From contig NC_064654.1 of assembly GCF_001723175.1 (NCBI RefSeq), positions 2,666,001-2,730,000 of the forward strand: DNA of 64,000 bases. The letters are read 5' to 3'. This DNA is from Penicillium oxalicum. Its lineage: Eukaryota; Ascomycota; Eurotiomycetes; Eurotiales; Aspergillaceae. The position numbers and the translations under genes are program-made. This document shows positions 33,624 through 46,470 of this stretch, in pieces (position 1 is the first letter of the stretch; the number at the start of each line of letters is the position of its first letter). The notes beneath the pieces were generated by a model. That model saw only the letters and a program-made list of their open reading frames with translations. It did not search any database and was not told where the DNA came from.

Positions 33624-35988
33624 TCAGGGGCTGGCTTCAAAGGCCTCCTTTTCCTTCTCTCGAACATGCTCCACCGGCGTCGCAACACCCGAAGCCTGCG
33701 CGCCATCCGTCTTTTGTCCCCGATACAAAGTCGGCTTGCGACCCATCAGATCCAAACCCATCATCTTCACCACCCGCACGATACTGGCACGTCCCTCATA
33801 CAGCGGGAACACAACCACACCGAACAGCGTACAGAATAGCCAAAGAATACCGACGACCACCCAGCCCGTGAAGAACTTCTTGCTGAACACGTACGATGTT
33901 CCATACATGGGGATCGGCCACAGGATCATAAGGGCAAGTGTCATGAAGATAGTCAGGGTGCGGGAGTAGAATGCCGCGCGATTCAGCTTCTGCATTTCTT
34001 GCTCAGACTCGCTCTCCGGGGCGTCGACCTCGCCGGGAATGAGCTCCAGATCGACGTGGGCTGCAGCAGCAACCTGAGTGTCGTCATTCTTGCGGATGGC
34101 ACGCATAGACTCGTAATCGTAGTTCTGAGGCCCGAAGATGTAAGTGAAGAGGGGTACGAAGATGACTGGGCTGAGCAGAGCGGCCACGTTTCCGGCAAGC
34201 ATGGGGTAGCTGTAGAGTTTGATCAGTCAGAATTTATTCAAGATGAGAGATTGCTTTGGCTTTTTTTGTTAAAAAAAAGAAATCAAAATAGAAAAAACGT
34301 GTCGATTTAAGGGCGCCCGTCGGGAAAGAAAGGTAGGGGAAGGGAATACTCACTTTGAGCCAGTGGTGTCGACAGTCAAAGTTCCATATTGCTTCTTCGC
34401 AGTCACCAGCCAGGCAATAAGAGAGACAACCAGGCCGAGAGGCGGCGATGCTGCCGCAGCAATCCAGTTTTGGCCCTTCCACAGCAACGTCATCGCACCG
34501 GGGATCACAGCCGACGAGATGATGACACCCATGAGGAGGTACAGGTAGCCCATGCCAATACCGGCGTAGAAAAGACCTGTAGCAACACCAGCCATGATAA
34601 TCGCGTAGATCACACAGGACATGTGCGACATCCAGACCAACTTGTCACCCTTGACCGTCGGGTGAATATAGGCCTGATAGATATCATATGTCCAGATGGA
34701 AGAGACGGCGATCAGTTGCGCGGAGAAGGCCGAGGTCACAGCCATGAAGATCATCAGAGTCGTCGCCACGGCACCACTGTACCCGAGCAATCTCACGGCC
34801 GCAAATGGAAGCACCAGACCCGCGGTGACATCCTCACTGCTCATGCGCTGGGATCCTTCAAGAGCCAAGGCCGAAATACCCATTGTACTAGCGCACAGCC
34901 AGGGGATGGCAAACCAGCAGAGTCCACCGATCACATATCCCGGGAAGGCGTGAACGGGGCTCGCAGCAATCGCCTTGTTGTAGTATCCGTTGTCGAGGAA
35001 GACAGTGCCAAAGTTTCCAATCAAGTTGATGATCCAGAAGATGCCACCCTCCTTAGATCTCATGGTCAGATAGCTTCCCTCGGCATTGCCCTCGACTGGA
35101 TGCGCCTTGGCTGCGGCAACCAGGGCATCGTAAACTTTGCCAGGTGAGCCGAGTTCCGAGTTGGTAGCGTAGGCGGAGAAAGCAAAGAGGAAAATCACCA
35201 CCAAAATCACGACCGTGTGCATGTAATCCGTGATGAAGGTCGCCTTGATACCGCCAAAGATTGTGTACAACACGACGCCGATTGGAAGCAGGAAGCATGC
35301 TGCAGCAGTGGGCACTCCGGTAAGAGAAGTCATGACGGCCGATCCACCAGTAAGCAACATCGCAGTTACAAGGATGTTGGTCATCAAGCAGAAGACGATG
35401 AACACGACATGGACGGTTGTGCCATAACGAGCACGGATAACCTCGAGGAAGGTGTGGGCATTGGGGGCACGACGCTTGAGTTCGATGGCAATGGTCGCGA
35501 AAAGGAGAATCTGGACGGTGGCACCTGTTGATGAACAAGGCTTGTTAGCATAGTTTCTTGGACACTCGATACTCCACCCTAGAGCGGAAAGGAAACATGA
35601 TGGATGCCATACCCGATGCGTAATAGAATGGCCCTGAAACACCATATTTGTATGCCACCGCAGAAGACTGAAGAAGCGTGGCAGCCCAAGTCCAGCTGCT
35701 CACCACCGCAGCAGCTACCAATCCTGATTTAACTGATCGACCAGCGGTGGAGAACATCTCGGAGGTCTGGACTTCATGCTGATATCTGAAAGGAAAAAAT
35801 CGTGTTCAGTAAGTCTTCTTGCAAGAGACAAGGAATCATTAGCATGTACAAGGGTGCCAAACTGACCGTTTGAGAGCCCAGGTGATGAAGATCATCACCA
35901 AGGCAAAGGCGAACCCTAGACCGAGAATGATTCCATATCCAAACCCTTGTGACAGAGGGGCCTCGAACGTGGACCCTGATTCTGACAT
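33624..35988 (-). CDS. ureA: urea active transporter (Dur3/UreA, sodium:solute symporter family)
   Basis: Complement of exons 35988..35867, 35785..35613, 35524..34354 and 34209..33624, 683 aa. The N-terminus [21 protein letters not shown] is the first of about 15 membrane helices. Family landmarks follow: [56 protein letters not shown] and [15 protein letters not shown]. Length and motifs agree with fungal Dur3/UreA, a plasma-membrane symporter taking up urea (and polyamines in yeast). The cytosolic C-terminus carries a predicted long charged tail. In Aspergillus ureA is under nitrogen control by AreA; the GATA pairs upstream fit this. A shared SSF fold means another solute cannot be fully excluded. 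Confidence 0.92.
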
Positions 35989-38894
35989 GATTGCACTAGT
36001 CCGCTGTGCAAGCTTTGAGCGTATAGATCAAGTATTGATGGAGTCTTGAGATCCCAGATCGACAGGTAGTCTCACGAGTTATCGACCCTGTAAAAAAATG
36101 ATCGGGAGAACCAAAATTTGGCCCTCTTCTTTCGCTTTAATATTGGAAATCTCTGTGAAAAGACGATGGACACTCTCGAAGTATGATGAAATGTCCCCTC
36201 TACCAAGAGGTGTCGGGATAAACTATTGTTGATTTGTATAGTAAAGACAGTCCAACCTTGGCCGACCTGATCGGCATAGTTATACCCTCTTGAACACCAC
36301 CTCTACCCCATAACCAGGTCGGAAATCGGCTCCGACTTCGCAGACCTCGAACCCCGGAATATTTCGTATGCAAGAGCTAAGCTTAGATAGCAAGATAGGA
36401 CCCGCTCCTCCAGGGTACGATAAGAATGCGTGACGATCTCGTCAATTCGTAATGGCTTGGGCTCCTTTCTCCAGATTTGGGAGTTGGGGAGAGGATCCCG
36501 TTGGAGAGACCCTGAATATCGGGTGGACTGGTCCATTCCCAGAGGGCTAGATTCATTCGTACACTCTAATTTCTCCAAGCGATTCTCCAGATGTAGACAT
36601 CTACATCTGTTGTCCAGGCGTGCCCTCAGTCGACCAATCATCCGCATAGAAGCGAGATAACCAAGATAGCTACAATGAACCATTCCACAAGCTCAATGAA
36701 TACGCAACATAATTGATACAATCCGACACCAATTCACCATGAAATTCATCCCATCCGCAATTCTAACCCCTTTCAACTTCTTGAACTTGTCGTTAAAACG
36801 GCCGTTGAACACACGCGGTTGCGATTTGCGTCGGGAGATAATCACCGACGAAGGTACTGAATCCACGGGCCAATAACAGCCCCCGCGAAGCTTATCAGAC
36901 CCTCGCATCTCGGGTCTCTCATTGGCTGCACTTGGAGCCCAAGATAAGAGCAACATCCATTCACAAGTCGAGCCACCATCAGAGTCGCTGATAAGCACCG
37001 ATTGAGCACGTTGTAAGCGATTGATTCCCGCCATTATCTATCGGTTGGCAGACGAGCTGAAATTTGGAGTCACTTTGACATAATCTCTGTAGTGGTGGTG
37101 GTTATGTTGAAGATAGGTTGAGTTTCTGCACTGTGAAAGATGGGAGTTTTCTTACTTTTTGGAAGTGATTTTAGATCCAGTAAGTCGGCTAACTCGATGA
37201 ACGCAATATTACATGACGTTGTAAAAGGTTGAAGTAGCCGACTGAGGCGATGAAAATTTATTAAAGTTTTATGGATGGGGGACCTTCCGACAAGATGGGT
37301 TCGACTTCCACGTGCGGATGACGTGACATGCACACGAGGGCAGACGGCAGCCCTGGTGAATCATCATCAGGATTATACAAGACAGCAACGACCGAAACGA
37401 AACCTGTCTAAGGCTATTTCATATTTAGGCAAAGGGATCTTCTCAGTCCCTGGAGTACGCATGTACTCGTACCTTAGGTACTATAAGGCCTAGTAGGGAT
37501 ACAGTTCCTCGCAGTGTTACCATAGGTATGGCCACACAACAGTTGTTGTATACAATGCGCCTCGCAGTCGCATACCTAGGTAGACACCTACTACCAACTG
37601 ACTACTTAAACAATGCGACATCTACACAGATACCTTTCCCTCCGAGGAACCAGACAGGGAAGTTGTCCCTAGACCGGCAGCACTGAGGTCCCGCTTGCAT
37701 GCATTGGATATACCGCACGTAAGAAAGATGGAACGGCGCAAGTCATCTTGGTTGCCTCAGCCAGACTCGTACCTAGGTGCACATCCCACTGCGTATGCTT
37801 CATCGATATCGACGGGACTCTGTCGATCTATCTACTCCGCTGAGGAATGACTTTTATATCCGTGGTAAACAACCAACTTCATATGGAAACGCGTAAACGA
37901 TGCATCCAGGGTCGCATTCGTCTGGACAGAATTGTTGTCAAGGTAATGCTGGGAGATGCCCACCAACCGTAGGTACTTGTCTGCTCGAGCATCATCCACC
38001 CATTGTCGCCTATTTAAGTGCACACCTACCCATCTCTCCTTTCACTCTCTCTTGCGTCGCAAATTCAATCAATGATGTTCCTACCTGCATGCCTTGCAGA
38101 AGCACAATATCTGCTCTGGGAAACGCCGCTGCGACTGATCATTAATCATCCAGATCTCGATCATAACTTCGATCGAACGAGTACCAGAACTAGTCTTGAG
38201 GGGAAAGCATCCTCTAGCGACAGCGCCATTGAGGATTTCAAGAATCTGTCACTTTCAGGTCATGGGCCGTGTGATCAGTTCCTATGTCTACTAAGTCATT
38301 GACCTCAAAAGGATAAGAAACACCTCACACCACACGAGATGGAAATCGATGGACAATCATCATTGAGACAGCAGCCGTAACCACGTCAAAAGTTCAGATA
38401 GATGACGATGCTCTCTGGAGAATTATAATACAGATAACCTCAGCAGAGACTCTCGACTGCCGAAGGATCTGCAGCCTGTCAGAGGGGGCCATCGCAGCTC
38501 GGAGAAGAGCGCGCAGACCCCCCTGTCTGGCCCACACTGAGATCACTAAGGCGGCACGCAGATCAATGCTGTTCCGCACAACCTACACAGCTGATAGGTA
38601 CCTCTGCGCTCGCTCGTTTTCGTGAAAAAAGGAATAGATGCGCCACATGAAGAAAAAGAGAAACACCAGACATGTCAAGATGAAGGAAAAATCAGCCAGC
38701 GTTCTGGAAACCGGTTGGCCCCCCCTCCGCCGCCAGGGGGGTTAAGAAATTTCCAAAGGACAAAAATATTGTTGGGTATAGGAGGAAAAGGGTGATGCGG
38801 AGATTGGAGGAAAAGCGGTCCGCAAGCAAGTTTTATAATCAACTTCTGAGCGGCAAATTCCAAAGGACCGGCTTGCGATGATTGCAGAACTCAT
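35989..38894. other. urea transporter upstream region and sec61 beta 3' region
   Basis: 2.9 kb without a supported gene. It contains the GATA clusters (36385-36423 and 36655-36669). Short ORFs such as 38018-38302 have no domain and no conserved-looking composition. Confidence 0.45.
36385..36423. promoter_or_regulatory. cluster of three HGATAR sites
   Basis: AGATAG at 36385-36390, AGATAG at 36393-36398 and CGATAA at 36418-36423, about 400-435 bp upstream of the urea transporter start. HGATAR is the AreA GATA-factor consensus. A second pair, AGATAA and AGATAG, lies at 36655-36669. Confidence 0.5.
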
Positions 38895-39496
38895 TTATGC
38901 GGAGAACTTGCGGGTGATCTTGGCGATGACTGCAAAATGAACGGTCAGAATATCGAGGGCTGGGGAGGGAGGCATGTACTGAAATCATTTTCCGGAGCGA
39001 CTCACCATGAAGGCCAACGACGGAGAAGATGAAGCCAAGACTCAGGACAAGCACAACAACGGGATCAACGCGGAGACCAGGGCTCTCATCGGTGTACAGC
39101 TTCAGCATGGTGCCGGAGGAGCCACCTGCGCCGGCAGAACGAGTGGAGGCAGGACGAGCATTGCGCAGAGATTCTTTGTGGTCGGCAGTGGCACGGCGAC
39201 GCATGGCCGCACGAGGACCGCCAGGAGGAGTAGGGGATGAAGGACGGCTGATAGAGGAGCCGGAGGCGGCAGCAGCGCCCGCAGACTTGGAGTCAGGGCC
39301 AGACTCGGCGCCTGAGGTAAGAGGAGAGGCAGGACGAGGAGAAGCCTGTATCATCCAGATTCACATGAGGTTAGTCGAGACTGATGGCATGGATGCTCGG
39401 AAAAGGAGATTTGTGTGAGGTGGGATTCGGAGGCCAATGGCATGAAACTGATTCAATTCCAGATTCCATTGGCAAAAAATCAGAGCTGCTTACCAT
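38895..39496 (-). CDS. Sec61 beta subunit (Sbh1) of the ER translocon
   Basis: Complement of exons 39496..39494, 39345..39006 and 38929..38895, 125 aa. The first coding exon is just the ATG, followed at once by a GTAAGC donor. The second starts ASPRPASP. The last codes [10 protein letters not shown]. The family signature is clear: a disordered Ser/Pro N-terminus, [21 protein letters not shown], then [37 protein letters not shown], a single C-terminal tail-anchor helix. Sec61 beta is the tail-anchored accessory subunit of the Sec61 channel. The unusually long N-terminal region is typical of filamentous fungi. A start elsewhere would not give Met before ASPRP, so the one-codon exon is well supported. 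Confidence 0.92.
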
Positions 39497-40564
39497 TTTG
39501 ATTGATTTGTTCTTGTAAAGATGGGGTAAAAAGAGAAGGAAAGGCGACGGAGAAGTGTCGAAAGTGAGATGAGCGGCTTGGGGTCGAAGGGGCGAGGTCT
39601 GAAAGCTGCGGAGTTGAGGCCACGATCGCGGTTTCCTGGTTGATACTAGCGTCCGTATTTGTATGGTAAGACACCGTGATGTCCACCATGGACTTGGCGT
39701 CGACGAATGTAATACGATACAGAGTGTGGAGCCACCAATCAAAGTTGCTGACTACCTAGGACCCCGTAGTGGAGCGAATAGACTGCTCGATGCCATCAAA
39801 TAGCCAGAGTCGTGAGTGACTTGACTGGATTCAATCGTGGCCTTCCTAGTAGGCTTCAAGTAACGCTATTGCAGAAAGACCTGCATACAGGCCAAGGAGG
39901 AACTTAAAGCAGTACATCTGAGAATGTCAAGGGGGGTTCTAGAGAGACATGCCCAGTCCACGGAACATGATCTAGAATACTTGAAACATTTGAGATCCAG
40001 AAAAAGCATGGATTTTCGATCGTAGAAGATGAGCCCCGAGGGACACTCGTTCATCAGTTGAACAAGCAGGGCCTAGAAATTGGAGACCCGGGAATCATAT
40101 TTGGAAATAGCCAAGAAGACGAATTGAATAACGCCAGAGGTGCACTTCGTGATGAATGGAGAAGGGGCAAGAGAGAGGCGAGAAAAGAGCAAAAGAAGGG
40201 CTCCGAACGGTTAGAGAGACGACGGGAGAGCAAGGATCTTAGCATCATGACAAAAAGGAAAGGATTGGGGACCCGTCATGGATGAAGTGGGAAAGGCGAA
40301 GCACAAAGAGAACGGAAAAAAGAGCCAGGGGTAGACCGTGGCGCTGAAGTGGTATCGTATCGAGGGGGCCAACATAATGAGACACGCGTGGAAGATTCAG
40401 GCTCAAATGATCAAGTGATCCGACACAATTACCAATAGAAAGGGCAAAACAAGCGAGGAAAACTAGAGGGAGCGTCCCTCAATGTTCAATGCCAACCAGT
40501 GCTTTTTTTTGTTTCTGTTCATACGAATGATCCGGTACCTATTACATTCGACGAAAGAACCCGA
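39497..40564. other. intergenic, 5' region of sec61 beta and 3' region of UPF0658 gene
   Basis: About 1.07 kb. The first 60 bp upstream of the ATG should be the sec61 beta leader. No gene supported in the rest. Confidence 0.45.
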
Positions 40565-41959
40565 TTAATCGATCATCATCCGTGAAGGCACTTGGCTGAC
40601 GTTGTCAGACAGCTCCGTCAGTTTCTCGTCGGGCCGGCCCTTTTTCTTGCTGATGTGCGGCTTGAGGCCTCTGTGGAAGTTATGTGTGCAGATGCATGCA
40701 TTGATGATGGTGATGACGATCAAAGTTAGGGTGATGATGGCGAAAAAGGTCATCGAAGGCCGAGCAGGCAGGTACTGGGCATAGGTCCGGAGCGAATACA
40801 TGCGGAAAAGCTTGAAGCAGAAGTAACCCATGGCCGCAAACAAGAGCAGCTGATGAAGGGATTAACTGAGGGTTCTGTTGTCTGGATTGAGGGGGAAGGG
40901 GAGCATCCTTGGCGAAACTTACGATGATGACAATCATGCCCGCAGTAGATTCACGTCGAACGAACCAGGCCGCGAAGACCAAGATGATGATGGTCACGGG
41001 GACTGCAATGATGGTCAGGTAGAACTCGGCATCGTGCTTGGAGGACGACACGACGACCAAGAACTGGACGGTAAAGCCCAGGAAGAAGAAGAAATCGAAC
41101 TTCAGCAGAGCGATATAAATTTGATAGGTGAGATATCGGCGTTTCATGCGCAGATCGGCGCTAATGTGCTTGTAAATAGTCCATGCGAATTCGTCGTACA
41201 GCTTCCATGCGACAAAAATCATCAAGATCGACCCGAGCGCGACAATGCATGGAATGATAATCAAAAAGGGCTGCGACTGGGCCCACACGATCGGGCTGAT
41301 CATCTGGTTGTCGGCCAAGACAGACACGGCATCTTTGATCTGTCGCACCTGCACAGCGCCATAGATCAATAGACCAAGATTGCAGGCGCACAACCCAATG
41401 ACTTGAATGGTGTTCTTCATTCGCAGCGCATCGTAGACAAGGATAAGTTCATAGATGAATCCGAAGCCATAAAGGGCGAGAAATGTGGGGATTGTTTTGG
41501 AGGACGGACTCTCGTTCGGCTTTTCTTGCATTTGGAAGTTGGCGAAGATATAACTGGAGGCAACCGCTATAGTTAGTACATCTCTCTCGTCTCTCTTCCT
41601 GGTCTCAAGGCTCCGCCATAGAGACACCAGCAGGGTCATTCTTACCATTCTAGCCCTAGCGTTACGATGGTCTGGACCAGGGTGACGATGGCGAAAGACC
41701 ATGTCCATTGAGAATTAGGCATGTACATCCTGGTCGGTTTGGGCTTTTTGGCTAGATTCGCATATCCTTCCCGACCACGAAATCCGCCAGGGGTTGGGCG
41801 AAAGGACGGGTCAAATGCAACGCCTCCGAAGAGGGAGGCCCGCGACTCGTGGGAAGGAATCTTGCCGAAGTGCTCCGACACGGAGCTCGCTTTGGCGTGG
41901 TGATCGACTGAGAGAGACACGCTGACGGTGTTGACCACCGGGGAGACCGGTGGGCTCAC
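40565..41959 (-). CDS. UPF0658 family Golgi-apparatus membrane protein
   Basis: Complement of exons 41959..41646, 41553..40923 and 40849..40565, 409 aa with phases 2 and 0. A cytosolic N-terminus of about 75 residues ends at the basic KKPKPTRMYMP. Membrane helices follow, for example WTWSFAIVTLVQTIVTLGLE, FLALYGFGFIYELILVYDAL, VIGLCACNLGLLIYGAVQV and FLIIIPCIVALGSILMIFVAW. The FDFFFFLGFTVQFLVVV helix and the final FFAIITLTLIVITIINACIC complete the core. The C-terminus is charged (HISKKKGRPDEK). The order matches the fungal UPF0658 group localised to the Golgi in fission yeast; molecular function is unknown. Confidence 0.85.
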
Positions 41960-44900
41960 GGGCGAAGAAATAAAGACGACAACAGGTCGCGTTTAGGTAG
42001 GCTGCGCGCGGGACGCAGATGGGACTTCGTCCACCGGTCGCGAATTCACGTTTGCACACTGCGTTCCCCTCAGGGCTCGTGAGCTTACTGGCTCACGGAC
42101 GTTTTGTTGATTTGCGGCGTAGTCAGTTCAATCAGGGCAAGGCTTGCAGGTCATGCGGCAGAAACATTGGATGATAGCGAAAAAAAAGTCTGCACTGCTC
42201 GAGCCAGCCGAGTCGTGGAAACGAGGAAACGAGTGTTGGTCGTGAAGAGGATGTGATGGAGCGAAGGATCTGGTCGGCCAAGTCGACGTGGACCTTGGAA
42301 GGGTTTTTTTTCTCTCTTCCAACAGTCGCGAGCTGGAGACGTCGCTGGTCGCCGGGGGGTCCGGTAAGAAGTAGGATGAAGGGATCGGCGACAAGACCCG
42401 AGGCGAGATCCGTTCTGATGCCTCTGTTTCCGATCTTCGATCTTGCGAGGGAGGGGATGGTGTTGATGAGGAGGAGGGTGGAACGAATGACGGGGAGAGG
42501 AGGGTAGAAGGAGGTGGACTCTGGCAGATCACGGGCTAGCAACTATAAGGAATGGGGGTGGCCAGACTTCAAGACGGGTGGACTGGGGGGGGGGGGAGAG
42601 AGGAAAGGTGGAAGAGTCTGTCAGGGCCAAGCGAGTGAAACGGGCAAAAAGGGGAGCTGTCCGGGGTACGTGACCCAGAGAAGCAGTGACGGGACTAACT
42701 GCGGTACTGTGAGAGTCCGGTGGGGGGGGGGATTGTGGTTCTGTGGTAAAGTTGAGTGCAAAGGATCCTTCTACTGTCAACTCAACTGGCGACGAGTGGT
42801 TCACTGGTGAGTTACCGTGGTGAGTACTGGAGTAAGGTTCAAACCTGTGGGAGACTGAAAGGTACAGTACGTACCGGTACCTGAGAGAACCAGATGAAGA
42901 TTGGGGGGGATGTCCGTGACTGAAACTCTCTCTGACTTGAACCCAAGGGAGGGCGCTCGTGGCCTCGGTCTCGGTGGATTCGTCCAGGGGTGGAGGTGGA
43001 CTCCGGCGACGGCGTCATTGGGCCAGTCGTGATGGTTCTGTGCACGACAGTACCGTATGTGGATAAAGTCACCAGATTGATGTACCTATGCCCCCAACAG
43101 TCCACTGCTGACTCTAGGCAGTCGGGTTTTGAGGGTGAAGGGGTCAACCATCATGTTGACCCAGTACTACAGTACCTGGGTGAGGTGAAATACGATTACG
43201 AAAGCGCTCGCCCTGTCAGGAAACACAATTCGATGAGTCTAGAATCACCGTACAATTGATGCCCATGACAGAAGGGTCCTGCCATCGACAGTTTGGAGGT
43301 GCATTGTGCCACTGGATTATGTGCAGTGCATAGTCATACAATGCGTACCTTCGAGTTAATATCCATAACGATACTACCGTACGTGCTGGTGTACGAAGGT
43401 TGATACGACTCGGAAAAGTCAAGGTATCAGAAGCCGCTAGACGGCCAGAGTCCGTGATTCATATTCCTCGCCCATGGGCAGGGCCGATGCCAAATAGATC
43501 AACAAATCCATGCGAGCGGGCACACACTCATGAGAACGTTCGTCTGGACCGAGTTTATAGTTTCTGTGCCCCCCTGAAGGACCGAAAGCACGCATCAGAA
43601 AATACAGTGTGCGTGTATCTCCCGCAGAGGGTCCTTCACCTTGCGTCCTACGTCCTCAGGCGTCGAAGGTCTAGACACTGAGTGGCGATCGCAGAAGTGC
43701 ATGTGGTTCTTCCGTGGAAGTTCCAATGTGTGCCTAGCGCACGAGGGACGTAACCGGAAGCAGGAGGAGGTACCATTGAGTTACTTCGTAAGACCAAGGT
43801 ACGGAGTGTCTGAAGGTTGTCCCCCGTCTGTAGTCCAGTCCCAAGAGCGCGCTGGTCCCGATGGAGCCAGGCGACCGGGGACCCAGTTGGGCCGAAACAG
43901 GCGCACCAATCCTCGTTGGGCTAAGCGTCCAAGCCACGTACTCTCTGTCCACAGGAACCCCACGACGGTGACTGTAACACTGAGAACAGTAAGACGCGGA
44001 CGATTACGGGTGGCTCAGTTTATCACGCTGTGTTTAGGGAGCTGGTCACATGGAGGCTTATATATTGAGGCGATTCTATTGTTTGTTAAGTATCAAACAG
44101 GATATCGAATATGTATATGCTACACGGTCCCTGGCGGTCACAGTACCTATCTTCTGGGTGTAGGGTCGAGGGGCTGAAGAGACGCCGTTGAAAGTCTCCC
44201 AATGCTTGTCAAATTAACCCGACCTCTAGATAGGTCGGGTACTTTGTTTTACTTTATCGTGAGCGCTCGGGTCGGACGGAGGTCTCGTTACCTAGGAGAG
44301 CCGTTCGAAGTGAACAGAGTCCCGGAGGGATCATCGTTACCAGAATCTGACCTGACTTGATGCTAAAGTCTTCAACGAGAAAGCAAATGTTTCGTTCCAT
44401 CGCATCTCCAGCCAGGCTTGGGGGCCGCTCCATTTGGCGGCCGATCAGTCAGCAGCCATCAGCAGCCTCCGGGGACGGTCTCTCACTGAGCGGTGGAGTC
44501 ACGGGCGTGTGACTGAAGCCCCTTGCCAGCTGAGAACTATGTTGGCCACGTCAATCGATCTCGTTCTAGATCGTCTCCTACTTCGGCCTTCGGAAGACCG
44601 ACTGGTCAACCAGTTGGCGATCTTGGGGCCCTTCAATCGGAGCGGATGTATAATTGCTTCCGTACGCTACTGGAGCCTCAGGCTTCCGTGGTCTATTCGA
44701 GGAGCGGTACTTTCTCAAAAGCACAGATCAAAGTGATAGAGTACATTCATACGTACTATGTACGCAGTGACATATATAACACGTATTTTGAGGTGCTGAT
44801 ATGGGGAAGTCAACCCTGAGGATCTCCAGGAATCCGCATGGCTCATTTCTCGCGACGGCTGAGATCCCAGCTCAGCCTCCTTTGTAGAAAAATGGACCCA

Positions 44901-46470
44901 TCTCCTTCTGACAGGAGTAACAAAGCACAGCCTCAATCGGTCTTGCCTCATTTCTCCGGTCTTGCATCGTAAATCTAAAGAGATCGCTCCGGAACAGAAT
45001 TGGGATAGAGACTTGACCTTCAATTAGGATCCCACAAATGCTGTCACCTCATCTCCTTAGATCTGCAGGAATACTGGATATTTGGTGGTAAAGATACGGC
45101 TGACAGGAAATAGCATTCTTAATGCCTACAGTGCAACACACAATTTCAATTGTACTGCACTACTTGACAAAAGAATTGGCCTGAAATGCACCCGAAGAAT
45201 GTGGCTGAGCTGGACGCCAGCCACATGTGGCCCTTGATTGGCGTCGTGACCCGTGCTCGCGCCTGCTATGATGCATTGGGCCTAACGAGATGATACCCGA
45301 ATCAGGGCCTACTGTATGTACCCTTGTATGTCGGGAAATGCCACGATTTGATGCTTAAATTAGTGTCGCAAATATCAGTGGCCTATCACTCACATTTTGC
45401 AAGGTGTTTCTTGGAGTCTCCTCGTCCCTTGTTTGATGACACGGGCTCGTAACATAACCTCCTGTGCACTCGCATTCAACACGTGTTGGCCGAGGTAAAG
45501 ATTCTCTCACAGGGTCAAAATCTTTGGCTGATCATCGTGAAGCCACCTAAGGTGAAAGTCACACAATTTCTACCTAACCAGGTCGCCGTCGGCACCTTTA
45601 CTGATCAAAGGTGTTGAGTCCCAGGTGGGACTAAGTCAGCATGACAATGAAATTACCTGCCCTTCATCTAGCCACGTATGGACTGTTTTCGGGGCTTTGC
45701 TTGCAAGATGGCAAATTAGAATGATACTCGAGATAGGTTTATAAGAGAGTAACGAACCCCACATTGTATCTTCCAGTGGCTCACAGTTTGCAGCTAGGCT
45801 GGTTCACATTTGCGCCAAGATTCGAAGATCTCAAATAAGCTTTACTTTACAGTTGCCATCCTGAATTTGGTGCCAGTCTTCAAGTTGTTCTGATGGTTCT
45901 CCAAGCTGGTTAGACCGTCATCTATTTCCGCAACGTCATCATCTCTCAGGGTCCGGCGCGTTGCGGAGAACCTCACCAACCGGGTCCACCGGCAGCTGCC
46001 CATAAAGAGATCCGGTCTCAACGTTCTGACCTTGAGCCACACCTTTCATGTGTCACGGCTCGATTAAATTCTTGAAGCTGCTCGTGTGACCAAGAGTTTG
46101 CAGAGTGGGCAATCTGTGTATGACTACTCAATGACTTGTCAGGTCTCGGCCGAGCGGACATACCGTACCAACAACTTTCGTCATCGCTACTCTTCCCATG
46201 CGTGACTATCCGCCGATTTTCTGCTTCGCCAATAGGAGAGACACGGTGATGAGGCAATGATCCAGCTTTTTCAAGATTTGACAGGACAAAGAAAAGCAAG
46301 GATAAGCGGTGAATAAGGTTGACTTGACCTCATCAGCACAGCTCTTCCTCCAGTTCCTGTATATTCATACCATCCATGCTTGGAAACCAAGGCCAAGTTC
46401 TCTCAACATTTGCTTGAATTTCTGCAAAAAAAAAGAAGAGAAACGAAGAGCTTGTTTCCTTCTATTCACA
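41960..46470. other. 4.5-kb gene-poor region between divergent genes
   Basis: Left part is upstream of the UPF0658 gene and contains a 12-base G run (42585-42596). The middle holds a 9-bp stem inverted repeat at 44217-44240. ORFs of up to 178 codons (43641-44177) show no domain. I see no gene I can support. Confidence 0.45.
44217..44240. repeat. inverted repeat, 9-bp arms
   Basis: ACCCGACCT and AGGTCGGGT separated by CTAGAT, followed by a T-rich stretch. It could form a terminator-like hairpin in RNA, but no gene ends here. Confidence 0.8.

Noticed and set aside
37290..37320. GGGTTCGACTTCC resembling a T-loop
   Set aside because: No matching acceptor stem or anticodon arm upstream, so not a tRNA.
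38018..38302. 94-codon ORF resembling a small protein
   Set aside because: Composition is unremarkable and there is no domain or conserved-looking end. It may be chance.
43641..44177. 178-codon plus-strand ORF in the gene-poor block
   Set aside because: Low-complexity, Arg-rich composition, no recognisable motif, no neighbouring exons and no clear promoter.
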